A stretch of DNA of 47,962 bases, taken from the NCBI GenBank assembly GCA_009801015.1, contig VHZZ01000232.1, positions 159,367 to 207,328 on the forward strand, written 5' to 3'. Under the pieces are notes generated by a model. The model ran no database searches and was not told where the DNA came from. It saw only the letters and a program-made list of their open reading frames with translations. Below are positions 1 to 12,858 of this stretch, one piece after another. Made by a program: the position numbers and the translations under genes. Every line of letters starts with the position of its first letter. Within the stretch, counting starts at the first letter, position 1. Source of the DNA: Silene noctiflora. Lineage: Eukaryota > Streptophyta > Magnoliopsida > Caryophyllales > Caryophyllaceae.

Positions 1-480
1 GTACGTGATTTTCGTCCGAGACTTGTTTATCGTGTACCGAAACTATCAAATGTTCTCTGTTGTTTCTCAAAATTTGTGTGGTTTCTTTATCTGACTCGAT
101 AAACCATCCGTATAATTTACGGACATTTTTTTCCCGGAACTGTAAATTCCCGAAAAACGTGTATTATATACTTATATTTGACCCGTTTGGGAGGTCGTGT
201 CGGGTGATGCTTGTTTTCCTAACGGTTTTTCTTTCACGTGACAGAGGTCGCTTCATGAGTGTCTGTATACGATTTTCAGAACTAAATAACAAGTATTCAT
301 CTATTTTTAAGCCGTACGTGATTTTCGTCCGGGACTCGTTTATCGTGTACCGGCACTATCAAATGTCCTCTGTTGTTTCTTTGCTACTCAAATTGATGCG
401 CCATGACTACCTATTCACTTCGGGTACTTTTGTAGCATGGAACAGTCCCTTACTGTCCTATAATTCTTAATTAAGAGTCT
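1..480 (+). repeat. Diverged satellite-like tandem repeat, forward units
   Basis: The opening bases (GTACGTGATTTTCGTCCG...) recur at 314, so the repeat unit is about 313 bp. The two copies agree well over the first 68 bases and diverge afterwards. Reading frames here also look repeated, but only because the DNA is repeated; they match no protein family I know. The same unit continues in the opposite orientation from about 600. Unit length and divergence fit an old satellite or a tandemly amplified transposon fragment. No centromeric or telomeric motif is visible. Confidence 0.7.
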
Positions 481-599
481 TCTCGGAGTACTAAGACCGA
501 TCTCTATCCAGGGAAAGATCTTCCTTTAGTATAGGCCGCCATAGGATTGGTGCGGCAAAGTTTATCTTATGAAGAAGTTTCTTATAATTCAAGAATAGG

Positions 600-1323
600 G
601 TAACTCTTTATGCAACCTCGGACACATGGTAGAAAAATAGAGAGAGAAAGACGCATGATTCGGCATGACTTCCCAAACGGCTCAAATTGATGCCTATAAT
701 AAACGTTTTTCGGAATTTCAGGGTTCTCGAAAAAAATATCTGTTAATCACAAGGACGTTTCCTTGAGTCACATAAAACTGTCACACAAAATTGGAGGAGG
801 AACAAATATCGTTTAAGAGTCCTCGTATGTGATAAATCAGTCTCGGGTGAAAATCGGATAATTTTTAAAAAAAGATTATGACTTGTTATTAGGAGCTGAA
901 ATCGAATATCATAACTTTTGATGCGACCATGTACACGTAGTAGAAAAACCCGGAGAAAAATAAACATGATTCGGTATTAGTGTATGACCTCCCAAATGGC
1001 TCAAATTGAAGTGTATAATGTACACTTTTTGGGAGGAAAAAAATGCCTGTAAATAAAACGAACGGTTCCTCGGGTTAGATAAAGCAACCACATAAATTTT
1101 GAGAAGAAACAGAAGATATTTGAGGATTCCAATATACAATAAATCAGTGTGGAGTGAAAATTGAAAACTAGTTAAAAATGGATTAACACTTGTTATTTGA
1201 GGTTGAAATCGAATAGAGTAACTCATGAAGCTATACCAGACACGTGGTAGAAAAACCTTGATAAAAGTAACATGACGAGATACGACCTATCGAACGGCTC
1301 AAATTGAAGCGTATGATACACTA
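600..1323 (-). repeat. Same satellite-like family, inverted units
   Basis: The landmark CTCAAATTGA lies at 681, 1000 and 1298, giving unit lengths of 319 and 298 bp. The reverse complement of these units matches the forward block: the stretch around 985-1035 corresponds to 150-200, and 823-865 corresponds to the GTACGTGATTTTCGTCCG region. The array therefore switches orientation between about 470 and 600. The intervening 130 bp resembles neither side and may be the junction. The block ends close to the 3' flank of NAA25. Confidence 0.68.
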
Positions 1324-1330
1324 TTAACTA

Positions 1331-1723
1331 ACTATTAACTAGTGCCCTTAGCAAAACATGTGCAAACTTCATCAGAGAATAAGACTGCACTCTTGAATTA
1401 AAGGTAAAGGCATCTCAGTCAATGTCAACACCAAGCAATCCTTACCGTTAAATACATCGGTCAAACTTAAATTTGTAGAAAACTAACAAAATTTGTATAA
1501 GAAATGGAACTACAAACATTTCCCTCTATGTACCAGAAATTGAAAAAATTGCTTTATTTTAATGTACATGGTTCAAACTCAATTCCCCCGGTTGAGCAGA
1601 ACACTCCAAACAGCTTAACTGAAAACTTGGACTGAAATCTGCAGATGGCCCCGGGGATCAGACTCACTGAGTACNTTCCCTCTGAAAACGAATGATTCTA
1701 AGGTAATAATACAGGCAGCAACC
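1331..1723 (-). other. 3' flank / probable 3' UTR of NAA25
   Basis: On the minus strand an AATAAA sits at 1553-1558, about 165 nt beyond the NAA25 stop, a plausible polyadenylation signal. One ambiguous base (n) is present at 1675. I see no other gene here. Confidence 0.4.
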
Positions 1724-4700
1724 CTACATTTGCTGCTTCAATATCTCCAATAATTTTAGTTTCGACTCACAAATCTGCTGAAAATCTAATAGCATCTTAC
1801 ATTGGCTCTTTATCATATTCCTGCCAACATCTGTAGGACTCCAAGACTTGATTGCCTCAAAGATTCGATCCCCCACATCGACTTTATTTGCAACAGCTAC
1901 TGAATCTTTAACAACTCGGAATACTTGACCAGGACCTTCATTTGTCTCTCTTTCTATAGAGGATATTAATTGGTCTAGTGCTTCCTTTTCTTTTCGGTTC
2001 ATCTCTTCTTTCAGCCATTTTGCAACCACTTCAATGGTGCTCTGAACCGAAACCACTGAATCCCTGATTGCCTGAGATATTAATGAAGTTGTTGCACTGT
2101 CTGTAGATCCACTCTTCTTTTTCTTTTTGCTACAAGGAAGAGATGACCGAATATAAGACTGAAGAACAAGGCAATGCCAAGCTACAGGTTCCGTGATTAG
2201 CTGCACAAGCACCGGTAGATCACCTCCCGGAGAACATATCAAAGGACCTGCTGATGTTATTCTGACCATCTCTACTATACATTTCTGTAGCAATGAATTT
2301 ATGACATGCCATGCAGCCGGATGCCCTTTGCTCTCCGGAAATACTGATGTATGGGAACCCAGGGTCCATGAGTTAAGAAACACGGCAAAGCTCATCCATT
2401 CCACTAAGTCAGCCCCAAAAGCCTGATAACATCCCAAATTGGTTGGCAAAAGGTAGAATGCAAGCAATACAGTGAAAGAAAGGCTACCAAATAAATCACA
2501 GGTGCACAAGTGAAATTTTATTGCCACGGAAAACCTTACTAATATCACAAAAACTGCACCCAACTTAGAAGGCTAAATGGCACACAGAAGCAATAAGGAG
2601 ATTTTATGTGGCACCAGCTGTGAGACACAAAGATCTGTAAACCCTCAAGGCATGTGAAACACAAATCATAGCTTTGAAATGGCCTAAGGGTGACTAGAGT
2701 CGCTAGATTGTCTGGTGGTAACAGGTAAGTATGCAAGTTTCTTGACCTTTCCAATACACTCATACCCAGAAAAATTAACAGTGACAAAAACTGAAGGGGT
2801 CATGTTAACTTAGAAATCAGATAGCAACCAGGAAAAAAAAATGCAGTATTAGAAAGCAATGTAGAAAAAATTAATAGGTATAAATAGGAAGGATTTTTTG
2901 GGTAACACACCTCCAAAGGTTTTTCACCCTCAGCGGCATCAAGCACAAGTTTTATACCATCATCTAATGAAAGACCAAGGGTCTCTGCATAGGTCACTAG
3001 CAAAGATTTCATCTCCAAACAGCAGCTAGAATCAGATGCAGGCCCATTGGCTTCTACGTTTTTCTTCACAAAAGTTGACACACACTGAACAGACAGATAT
3101 ACCAACCGAGGAATCAAAGATCTTTTCTTAACAATCTTCTGCACGCTTGTTTCCCAGGTTTTCCTATATTCTTGCTGTGCATTTCAGAATCAGCAAAGTT
3201 AGATAGAATAATGTGGCACAGAAATCATGTAATGTTAAATTGATAAACCAAGGTTGTTAAATCTTATACCGCAAGTTCCCTAGGATGATAGAGTTCTTCG
3301 AATGGTCCTGCATTACCATAAAATTATTAAATCACAGGAACATCCAATTCATCAGGTATATCTGGATTCTACGATCCAGAAAATACATGAACTCCAGTGG
3401 AGAAAGCAAAACTAAGAAAGCAAAAGGGATAACTCAGAGAGCCAAGTAAATCATAGCTTTGACAAAAAGAGCGCATAGAACTATATCTTTCATTCTTAAA
3501 GCTGATACAAGTGAAGAAAAGAAATCTCGAGTCAAACTAATTATTCCTTTCACCTGTAAAATATAGAAGACCTAACTAATCCACTATTTACCAATTCGTG
3601 TCAGCACTCGTCAGAATGCTAAAATAGTGATATAAAGGTAGAACATTAAAATTACTGGTAGCTACAAAGAGTAGATGACATGTTTCACTCACTTAAAAGA
3701 TAATTCTTTCATTCTTAAAGCTGATAGAACTATATCTTTCATTCTTAAAGCTGATATAAGTGAAGAAAAGGAATTTCGAGTCAAACTAATTATTCTTTTC
3801 ACCTGTAAAATATAGAAGACCTAACTAATCTACTGTTTATCAATACGTGTCAGCACTCAGAATGCTAAAATATAATATAAAGGAAGAACATCAAAATTAC
3901 TGGTAGCAACGAAGAGTAGATGACATGTTTCACTCACTTAAAAGATAATTCTTTTCTGGTGTCGGTGTCCACCAAGGTCGTAACTCCAAGTCTTCATTAA
4001 ATGTCAAACAATCTGGCGAGGTCTCACTTACAAGCTCGACAATTTGTGTTCCACATTTCAATCCTTCAAAAACACTCTGAGAAGCACATATGCCACTTTT
4101 ATCAAACATAGACACTACATAACAAATTTTTGGAGTTTTGGACATGTACAACTATAAATGTTACCTCTTCCTCCTCCATATTATTGGCTTCCTCTTTCAA
4201 TCTGAGAATAGCTGATTCAACCCTTGCAAATAGGTACTGGTTAGAGTGTTGCAATCGTTCTTTAAATTGTACAAACTCGATCACCTGAAACATGAGAAGC
4301 AAATGCAACGCTACTCAACATGCAGAGAACTCATGTAGCAGGCTTGTACAAAAAAGGACCCCACAAGTGATGACATCATAATTAAAAGCAGATGCCTAAT
4401 ACAGAATATAAACTGAGAAACCCGACTAATTTTAAAAAATCACACAAATCAGCAGTTCTCCAAAGGTCACTCACAACCAAAGAACAAAAGATATTAGGTG
4501 GAGAGAATTAAACGACGCAAATATGTTCTTGATGCAACAACCATAAGCAGGATGACAAGTATCAGCTGCTTCTAGAGCTTACTTTTGAATAATTTCGGTG
4601 GCGATAAGCAAGAAATGCTAGATCTGCAGATTCTCGTAGATGATCATCCATGAACTTGAGATAGTCCCTCAAAAGATCATTTAGATTTTCCCACAAAGGA

Positions 4701-7700
4701 GATATCAACAGTTGTGGCAGGATTTGATGCGAAACAGTCTCAAACAAGATATTTTTGACATCCAGAGAGCAATACCTATAAGAGAGTACATATCACAAAT
4801 CTACCACATGAATAAAGGGCAATCTTAGAGTAATAGAACTTAAAAGGAGCACACGTCCCAGAAGAAACTGTGACACAGATCAATGATAAGTATACTAACC
4901 ACTCGTAGGCTGCTGGAAGAGCACCCAAGTATGAATAAATGTGCACCAAAAGTATCTTGTACTGTGACACAGATCTGTTCCACAAAGAAAAGACTAACCT
5001 TATACACTGAAAACAGACTCGTGCAATGCCCAACATACACTAATCTAGCCAACTAGTAATAACATATTAATTATTAATGTAGGGTGAAATTTCTGTCCGT
5101 TAAGCAAGGATTTCAAAGTCATATTTTCTCATTTTTCAGGAACTGATTAAGCTAGAGCCTAGAAGAAGATGATTAAACTCATAAGATTAATAAGTATAAT
5201 AACAGTTATGAAGTTCTATCTTCAACAAGAATTAATGGATTGAAAAATACAACAAAGTACACAAAAAACTTTATGTAAATAGTAGCAGTTTTTATTTTTA
5301 CTGCATCTAACATAATCTATCAATACTTGAGTTGAACTGAACAACAATCAAGTGAGATTGAAGCCAGTAAGTGATGTAAAACGAAAATTAAATTTAAAAA
5401 AAAAGTTTTTGGAACTAATTTAACTGACCTCTTGACAATTAAGCCTAATTCCAGTATCATAACCGCTTCTACGAGATAGCCAATACTTCTAGTTTGCCAA
5501 TATAACTGCAAATCGTAGTACACAGTTAGTACAAGCAGCAGTTCAAAGAAAACTGCTATGACAGGTTAGACACAAAAAATAAGAGGCCATGGACTTCACA
5601 AAGATAAAATGCTATCCATGGAAAGAAAATAAGTAGATACTATCTCTAATCCATTCCAAACTATCCATTTTCCATTTTGGGTAAATCCATTCCATTTTTA
5701 GAAACTTGGACAATAACGACCTTACCTGGACCAATATGTTGCAAGCCATGGATAAAAGCTCTTCACCATGCATACACTCTTGTGGATCCAAATCCTTTGA
5801 AAGAGAAAGGTTTTCACAAAACAAGCCAACCATCTTTGCAGCCACTAATTCAAGTTCTGTGACAAACAATAATTGGTGAGTTAGTGATACATGAGATATA
5901 TCACTTTGCAAAGAAACACAAACTTGTAGAATCATGTTGCACATTGAACAAGGCTCGGTTTTAAAAGGCGTGAGGCTCACAAGGCACAATACGCGTGCCC
6001 CATAGACATGAGGCACACTATTTTCGTAAATAAATTTGTATTTTTAAAACAATTTTATGGTAGGAAAACCATTTGATAGATTTAAAGAGGACTATCATGT
6101 AACGAAGTGAAAGCTAAAGATAATGTGGTGACTTGGTGAGGAGCACAACACAATAAAAGGACTACGGGGAATAGTAGTGTGTCTCCCTAACTACGACTTA
6201 TCTAAGAGGCGCATTTAACGCGTAGTAGAGCCACTCACTAGCTGTGACTCATATAAAAGGCACATCGAGGGGTTTTGGTTATTGCTACACTGAGCCTTGG
6301 CACTTGAGGGGGACTTTTTTAAACTAAGGTAGAAGGCAAAGCACAATAAAAATACCTGCAATAGGGAGCTTAGAGTTGATGCCAATTTCCAATTGTACTT
6401 TCTGCAAACTTATAGTCTGGGCCAAAGTTTTGGTAGGTACCATTGACATGGATGCAGCACTTGTTTTAAGATTTTCTAGCAACACCACTTTCTCATCAGG
6501 AGCCAAAATATCAAGAAATACTTCGATATCAGAACAGAAGCAGGCTAAGCAGCCAAATCTGCAGTTGAAAATATGAGTAAGTTTGCATATAGATAATACA
6601 CTTTTGATGAGCCTAAGTGCACGTGGATTTACACGACATATGCTGCAGAAGATATAGAACAAGTTCACGCTACAACTATGTTACTCCAATACGTCAGAGA
6701 AGTGTCATGATACAGTCAAATACGTGTCTTGACCACTTACTTAGATACGGGTACCGCACGCCTTATAGTTTTTAAGGATAAAAAGTAGCTACCCAAAAAG
6801 CTATGTTGCTCCGACACTTCACTTAGCTGTCGTGCCACGTGTGCGATACCTTACGCGTCCGGCAAGACACCGATTACCGACACTTCACTTTAGGCCAAAA
6901 AAAATGAAAAATTAGCATAAAATAGCTGTATCTGATATGTGTCAGACCTGACACCCGTGTCGGAGAGTCGGGGTAACACAGCCAAAAAGTACTTATGATA
7001 AAAAGTGTTAATTCTTTTGCTGTTTTATTGGAACCAGAATCCAAAACAAACTAAATTAGAATATACAGGTGAGAGGTTAAAAGGACCATCATGCCCCCCT
7101 TTAATAAAACCCGCAAGCCACTTATTTGTCTAATGCCACATATGAGCCCTACTTTTTTTTTATTTTTTTCAGTAAGCTACTCTCTCTCTCACTCCCCCCC
7201 CTCTCCAAGTTATTATCCACGGAGTCATCTTTGTTCTGCCCATTTTCTTCCTTTCTCTTCTTATCCAATCTCCATAATAGTAGTTCTGGTTTTAGAACTT
7301 CCGCAAGTCAAGAACGAGTCAAGAGTCGTCCCATCATGTCGTATCTGACACATATACAGTGTCGTGTCGACACGCGACCGGAGTAACTATGCGCTAAAGA
7401 GATCGGAAATTCAAAAACAAACCCCTTGAAACTCCCCGCTACATTTTTTGGGGGACATGGGGTGTGATGTGGGAAGAAAGGAAACAAAAATAACCATTTC
7501 CAGTTAATTTGGGAAGCAGCGACACAAGTTTTACGAAACAATTTGAACGAATCATGTTAATTAAGTTAACAACGCTTCCAGCTGGTTCCAGGAAAGACTA
7601 ACTCCATTCCCATCATTGCTTCAATATATTCATACAGTCAATGGTGGATAAAATATACAGAGTACTATAAAATTTAACAGGTGCCTACAGTTTTGGGACA

Positions 7701-10700
7701 ACCATAATTAAATGGACCATCGTTACCGGATTCGCTATGAATACACCCTTCCTGATTCGCTCTTATATAATGTCTGTTATACGTATTTTCAGTAAGCGAC
7801 AGGATAGAATTCATTCTTAACGATTCGCCATTTATAGGGTACTCAAGCGAATCCGGTAACCCTGAATGGACGATACATACAAGAACCCACCTTGAAAAAT
7901 ATTGCACCAACGCATCAATGAATTTTTGCTTATCCCCCATACCATGCAAGTGTTTTCTCCTCTCAATTTCAAGACAAGCCAGATCAGGGCCCCTCTTTGG
8001 GTCACCACTATTTTCAGTTTGTAGCTTCTGGACAAAGGACAATGCATCTTGGACACGATTATTAAACTGCACAAGTGCAAAACCGAATGCATAATTAGGT
8101 TTTGGGTGTTCGGGAAACTAGATAGACATAAATCCGGAAATTACACGACACATCTCATAATATTCAGATATAATGCGAACTTTTGTTTTTCTAAATTTTA
8201 GTCGAAAAAAAAAAAAAAAAACTAAACAGATGTCAAAAGCATAAAGTATCATCAAGCTCAAGATTAATCTCACTGAAAAAAAGATGATCGACTAGATCGA
8301 GGCACGTACCAAATCATCAGTGATATGAGAGGGTTTATCCACAGATATAGGAGGACACCTTGTTCCACTAGCTGATCTATTACACCAACTGTTGTCATCC
8401 TCTAGCAAACAACCCAGATAGTGCAGGAAACACTCCCAATCATCAGGACTGCCAGTACAAGTGAAAAGTAACAATGTTAGGAAAGGGCAAAAGCAAAGTA
8501 AAAAAAAAAAGCTACATCCCGACAAAATGACCATGAGATAAGAGGCTGTGAAACTGTCAAAGTTTATTCAATTAAAATATCGCCTTTATAATTACCCACA
8601 GCATACTTATCGACTTCCACATATGCCTCAGTTTCAGCCTCACAAAAACTCTACAGTTTCTACAAAAATTAGAGAAGTGTAGCTGAATAAATATCAACCG
8701 TTAAGCGGTGGCTGTGCATGTGTGTAGGACTTGAGCAAGAAATAGTTTTCTAAGGTGATGGTTGGGTTGAATTCGCTGATGAACCACAATGTTCTTTTAG
8801 AATTTCAAAACAATCATACAAAACCCATGGAAGATAGTATACTAGATGACTAAAGGAGGTAAATTTACGGTTTTCTTGATAAAAGAACATGGCATGATAC
8901 AAGAACATGGCATAATAGCATGTTTTAGTTTCAATACCTTAACAAAACTATGTTTGACAAATCAACCTACGTGAAATTCCTTTCACATACAGAACCAATT
9001 TAAGCTTATGGATTCCCAGAAACAAGTGTAAAACAATGGGCCAATCAAGAGTTGTTGGACACCCTACACACTGCATCATAGAGTGCCTTCAATGGATCAT
9101 TAAGTGGTTCAGATTAAATAATTCACTTGATTCAGCATGAATGTATCAGGGATTCAAGAGAAAAGCTGAGTGAGCAGAACCAAAAGATCAAATAAACCAG
9201 TAAAAATGTAAAATCATCTAACAAAAAAAAGCTAGGGTAAAGCTAATGGTAACTCCAGTCCCTAGTAGTGTCATCTGAACTCTCCATAATGCATCCAATG
9301 ATTAAAAGTACTCGCATGTATTCATATAGTTAAAACATTACAACAAGAATAAACAACTCCCCAAGGTTTCACATACATACCATGATTCTAGGATTTTCTG
9401 AAACGTACTGGCAGCAGCAACATTGTCGCCTGACTGAGCAAGAAGTTTACCCTGCCAGATTAAGCAAAGGAGCATAAGTAAATATATAAGAAATACGCTT
9501 TATTCCGGATTCGAGATCCCTATAATCATTTGACTTGGGAGCTACAAACAAAGTGAGAAACCAAAGAGTATTGCAATTAACAATAGTGTAGCCAAATTCT
9601 TAGTGGGCCAAATACAGATCTGTAACACGGATACTGCCTATAAGTGCTTAGTAGAATATTTGTTGCATAGAATTTAATCAAACGAAAATATGGATGATCC
9701 AAATGGAAGAACTAGCCCACAATTCGCTAGAGGGAAAAGCAGGTAAGATAACCCTGGTTTACAATGCAAGCATTATCAAACGTCGGACTTATCTGAGGCA
9801 TTCACTAAACGAGCTTCCCAAACCTTAATACACTCCATGCAGGAACTGAACTGATAGGGGAAACTATAGAAAGTTGAGAAGTTACCTGTAAGCGTAAGCG
9901 ATCAACGTCAATGAGAATCAGTTTGCCCAAATTCCCAGATAATACATGCAAGGCATCACTAAATTTGCCTTGCTGTTGGAGCACAGATATGTAGACAATA
10001 AGAGCTGCATCGTGTGGCAGAGTTCAGCATACAGATAAGAAAAGAAGAAAAGAAGAAAAGAAGAAAAGAATTCCTAGAAAAGGCAAGAAAATGAAACCTT
10101 CAGGTTCATGCAAGCTGTGTGAAGCAATATGCTTTTTAAGTAAACCTTCGGCCAAGGCTAAGAGGTTGAGGGCACCTTGGCCACAGCTAACCTGCAACTG
10201 AATGCTACAAACAGCCCAGAGCAAGAACCTCTCTTCGCCGACAAGCTTGTACATTTTAATAGCTGTCTGGCAAAAAACGGAGAGTACATTAAGGTGGTTG
10301 TACAAAACACAGTCCATAATTGAATAGATGAAACGGAAGTGTAAGTGAAAACCTGTTGCTGTTTAACATAGGCATATTCACGAACATAGCAATTGAAAAG
10401 ACCCATCATAAGCTCCAAGTTATTTGGAATTTTGGCACACGCATAATCGTACAAGCTAGTCGCCAAATCCACTGTCAAATGTACATATACATATGTATTA
10501 TTGCCTAATTTAAAATGGTGAATTGGGTTTAAGGCAAGGGAACATACGACGATTAAGACGTTGAAAAACAATCTGCAAAGTGCTAAGAGTAAGATCATCC
10601 ATTAAAAAGGAGAGATTATGATGCAACAAATGGTTAGCTTCAAGGCAGACTGACAGGGCTTCTTCAGGTTTCCCCATTCTTTCCAGTATAAGAGCCTTCA

Positions 10701-10996
10701 GTGCCTGCTTACAATAATATATAATTAATCTTGTGACGGTTACAAGTTAAGATGACACTCGCAACCGATATATATATATAAATAATAAATGAAATGAAGA
10801 CGATGAGAAAGCAAGTAAAAGTAAACCCTAGAAAGAGTAAATAACTAACCAAAGCGTAAGGAAGATTGGGGAATTTAGAGAGAAGAGAAGAAGAGAGTTT
10901 AAGAGCATTCTTGTATTGTCTGGAATCAATGGCGTCCCAAATAGGACGAACCTTACGCTCCGGAATCCCGCCGGCGTGACCTATCTTCCCTGACAT
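1724..10996 (-). CDS. NAA25: N-terminal acetyltransferase B auxiliary subunit NAA25 (MDM20/TCU2 family), 18 exons
   Basis: Exons in transcript order: 10850-10996, 10548-10704, 10353-10471, 10098-10266, 9886-10004, 9381-9451, 8310-8448, 7891-8066, 6356-6558, 5726-5856, 5429-5505, 4900-4974, 4583-4775, 4165-4284, 3938-4076, 3270-3307, 2911-3174, 1724-2422. All junctions are GT..AG and phases join into an uninterrupted 1,011-residue frame, close to the roughly 1,065 residues of the Arabidopsis protein. The start MSGKIGHAGGIPERKVRPIW and segments such as IPNNLELMMGLFNCYVREY and YLKFMDDHLRESADL are diagnostic of plant NAA25. The family is a helical-repeat (TPR-like) scaffold. It anchors the catalytic subunit NAA20 on the ribosome, and NatB acetylates nascent N termini beginning Met-Asp, Met-Glu, Met-Asn or Met-Gln. 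A Lys patch (SKKKKK, about residues 877-882) is typical of the C-terminal part. Introns carry dispersed repeats, and intron 15 holds a tandem duplication. The copy appears functional. Confidence 0.95.
3481..3955. repeat. Tandem duplication (~245 bp) in NAA25 intron 15, reaching into exon 15
   Basis: The segments 3481-3709 and 3730-3955 are near-identical direct copies offset by 245-249 bp, with small indels. The second copy contains the real 3' end of exon 15 (exon bases 3938-3955) and its donor. The first copy carries a fossil of the same 17-18 exon bases (from 3693) and the same donor sequence GTGAGTG. It lies inside the intron, downstream in transcript sense. Confidence 0.85.
5940..6320. 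repeat. Dispersed repeat in NAA25 intron 9
   Basis: The stretch has the plant repeat signature GGTTTTAAAAGGCGTGAGGC, followed by AAGGCACAATACGCG, and ends in CCTTGGCACTTGAGGG then a T run. It resembles a family of short dispersed repeats common in dicots. I cannot assign its class or fix its ends. Confidence 0.35.
6700..7390. repeat. Dispersed repeat debris in NAA25 intron 8
   Basis: Intron 8 (6559-7890, 1,332 bp) is the longest NAA25 intron. It holds repeated fragments of the type CGACACTTCACTT (6817, 6876) and GTGTCAGACCTGACACCCGTG (6940-6960), then a CT/C-rich tract (7170-7206). Apparent reading frames of 85-86 codons in 7091-7386 come from this low-complexity sequence and are not genes. 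Confidence 0.4.
10037..10070. repeat. Microsatellite (AAGAAAAGA-type) in NAA25 intron 4
   Basis: A run of AAGAAAAG/AAGAAAAG units fills about a third of the 93-bp intron 10005-10097. On the transcribed strand it reads as a pure pyrimidine tract (TTCTTTTC repeated) ahead of the exon 5 acceptor, so length changes could affect splicing of this short intron. Confidence 0.7.
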
Positions 10997-12192
10997 CGTA
11001 TCGTATCGTACTGCTGCTACTGCTGCTGTTTTACTCTTTTTTAAACCTCAACTCGCTTGCTATGGAGTACTCCCTATTTCCTAATCCTAACCTAATTTCT
11101 CTTTTTTCAGCCTTCCCCCCTTTTACTTATTCGCCTGACCCATTTTCCATATCCGACCCATCTTCCGCCCACCCCATTCCTTATTCGTTCTTTTGTCCGT
11201 CAGAATAAAGCGGAGTCTTGCTTATAATGGGCAGTTGGGCACTATCCGTCACAAGCTGAAGACAGATAGTGTCCTTTTAGTGTCAGTCTTTAATGAGAAT
11301 TTGGGATTCTTTTGGTATAAAGGAGCTACGGTTGTGGGGACAAATATATTACTGACGGGATTTAACCAAAGTTATGGCTTATGAGTATCTTCCAATATTT
11401 TACTTTTACCCATCCTACGTCTACTTATACGAGTACAAATATTAATAATTATTTAATTTAATAGTTCCCATTAAATACATTAAACAAAATACGTTATTAT
11501 AATTGTAGGTTTATTAATCGGAACCCTAAATAAAAAGTAATTCTCTCAATTCGTTTAAGAATGTCGGTGTTCGTTTTACTTGACACGATACCAGATTTAT
11601 CTTAAATTTGCTAGGAAATAACCTAAATGTTGCTTGAATGTCGACCATATGGTGATGACATTTTATCTAATAATAAGCAAAAATAATTTTTTCTCCCTGC
11701 ATCTTCGACCCAAATGATAAGAGTTAGTCCTCAATTCAGTTCAACTACTTCCAACCCAAAATAAAATATCTTGCATACCAGATAGTCGAAACGACTTGAT
11801 GGGCCAAAATGCGAAAAGATTGACACATTTTGAAGCATTCTCATTTGAAGAATTTTGGTAACCATTCCATATGTGCTTTACTTTCCATCCAATCTTTCTG
11901 CCATATTTGTCATGGCATAACACACACACTAGTACACTAGTCATGACTCATGGGAATAAAGGAAACTTGCAAGTTTTAATTTACAGCAAGCTTTATTATT
12001 TTAATACAGGGGAGTTAGCTACAGAGAAAACTAGAGGAGATGTACAAGCTACAATATTACATTGCATGGTTTCGGAATCTTACACCTTTTTATTCTTCAA
12101 GTAATGTATGAACAGCCCAAAATTGTGCAGATATAAACAACACATAGGTCGATTTCTTCACGACGTAAACACTAGTCTCAGGACTTCAAAAG
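10997..12192. promoter_or_regulatory. Divergent intergenic region between NAA25 and the ATS3-like gene
   Basis: The two genes are transcribed away from each other and 1.2 kb separates their start codons. Near NAA25 the sequence is CT-rich on the coding strand, as is common in broadly expressed plant promoters. Near the plus gene an ATATAAA lies at 12131-12137, 56-62 bp before its ATG, a reasonable TATA box. I see no coding sequence between them. Confidence 0.4.
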
Positions 12193-12858
12193 ATGGGAAT
12201 CTCTAATCAATCTGTTTTCACTGCTCTGCTCATCTTATTTGCATTTGCCATAGGTTTGCAAAACTTGGCATTTGTCGGAGGGGAGCAGCAACTCAAAGTA
12301 AGTAAACTTGCCTGGAATTATTGCTTTCCTAGCAGTCTAGCACCGTCATTTTGTAACAATGTATGTCTGTGTTCGTCTCATTGTGGATTGTGGCGATGAA
12401 TGTAGGGAAACTGCAGCTATGTTATCACAATAGAAACCTCTTGCACCAGGGATGCTGGCACATTGAACCACATTAGCCTGAGATTTGGAGATTCAAGCAG
12501 TAATGACATTACCGTCCACCCATTAAACACGAGGCGCGTTAGGAGGGTGGACCCGTTAGAGCCGGACGTCTTAAATGATGTGCCAAGGAAGCCATTTCAG
12601 CCTTGCAGTGTAGACCAGTTTCAGGTTGATGCTTCCTGCGTAGATACAACCATCTGTTACCTTTATCTAAAGTTGTCAGGATCCGACAACTGGCGACCCG
12701 GTTTTGCCCAGGTTCGGGTGTTGGATAAGGCCCATTATAATTCAGATTATTTCTATTTTCGTCGGTATTTGCCTAGGCACATTTGGCATGGTCATGACCT
12801 TTGTGATCGAGAAGTGACTCCTTTCGGGATCAAGCATAAGAGGAAGGTGTTCAATTAA
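12193..12858 (+). CDS. Embryo-specific ATS3-like secreted protein (PLAT/LH2-like fold), 2 exons
   Basis: Exon 1 is 12193-12297 (35 codons, ending QQLK, donor GTAAGT). Exon 2 is 12406-12858 (acceptor TAG, stop TAA). The product is 185 residues. Residues 1 to about 28 form a hydrophobic signal peptide (ALLILFAFAIG). The mature part begins GNCSYVITIETSC and contains LRFGDSSSNDITVHPLN and GFAQVRVLD, the pattern of the plant ATS3 (embryo-specific protein 3) family, which is related to PLAT/LH2 beta-sandwich domains. Five cysteines in the mature part probably form disulfides. ATS3 members are found in embryo and seed tissue; their molecular function is not established. The copy looks intact. An AATAAA at 13057-13062 could serve as its polyadenylation signal. 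Confidence 0.88.

Noticed and set aside
60..1226. Several open frames of 74-136 codons with similar translated patterns
   Set aside because: They lie in the satellite repeat on opposite strands and resemble each other only because the DNA units do; no known domain or splice context.
7091..7386. 85-86 codon frames rich in Ser, Leu and Phe
   Set aside because: They fall in a CT/C-rich tract within NAA25 intron 8.
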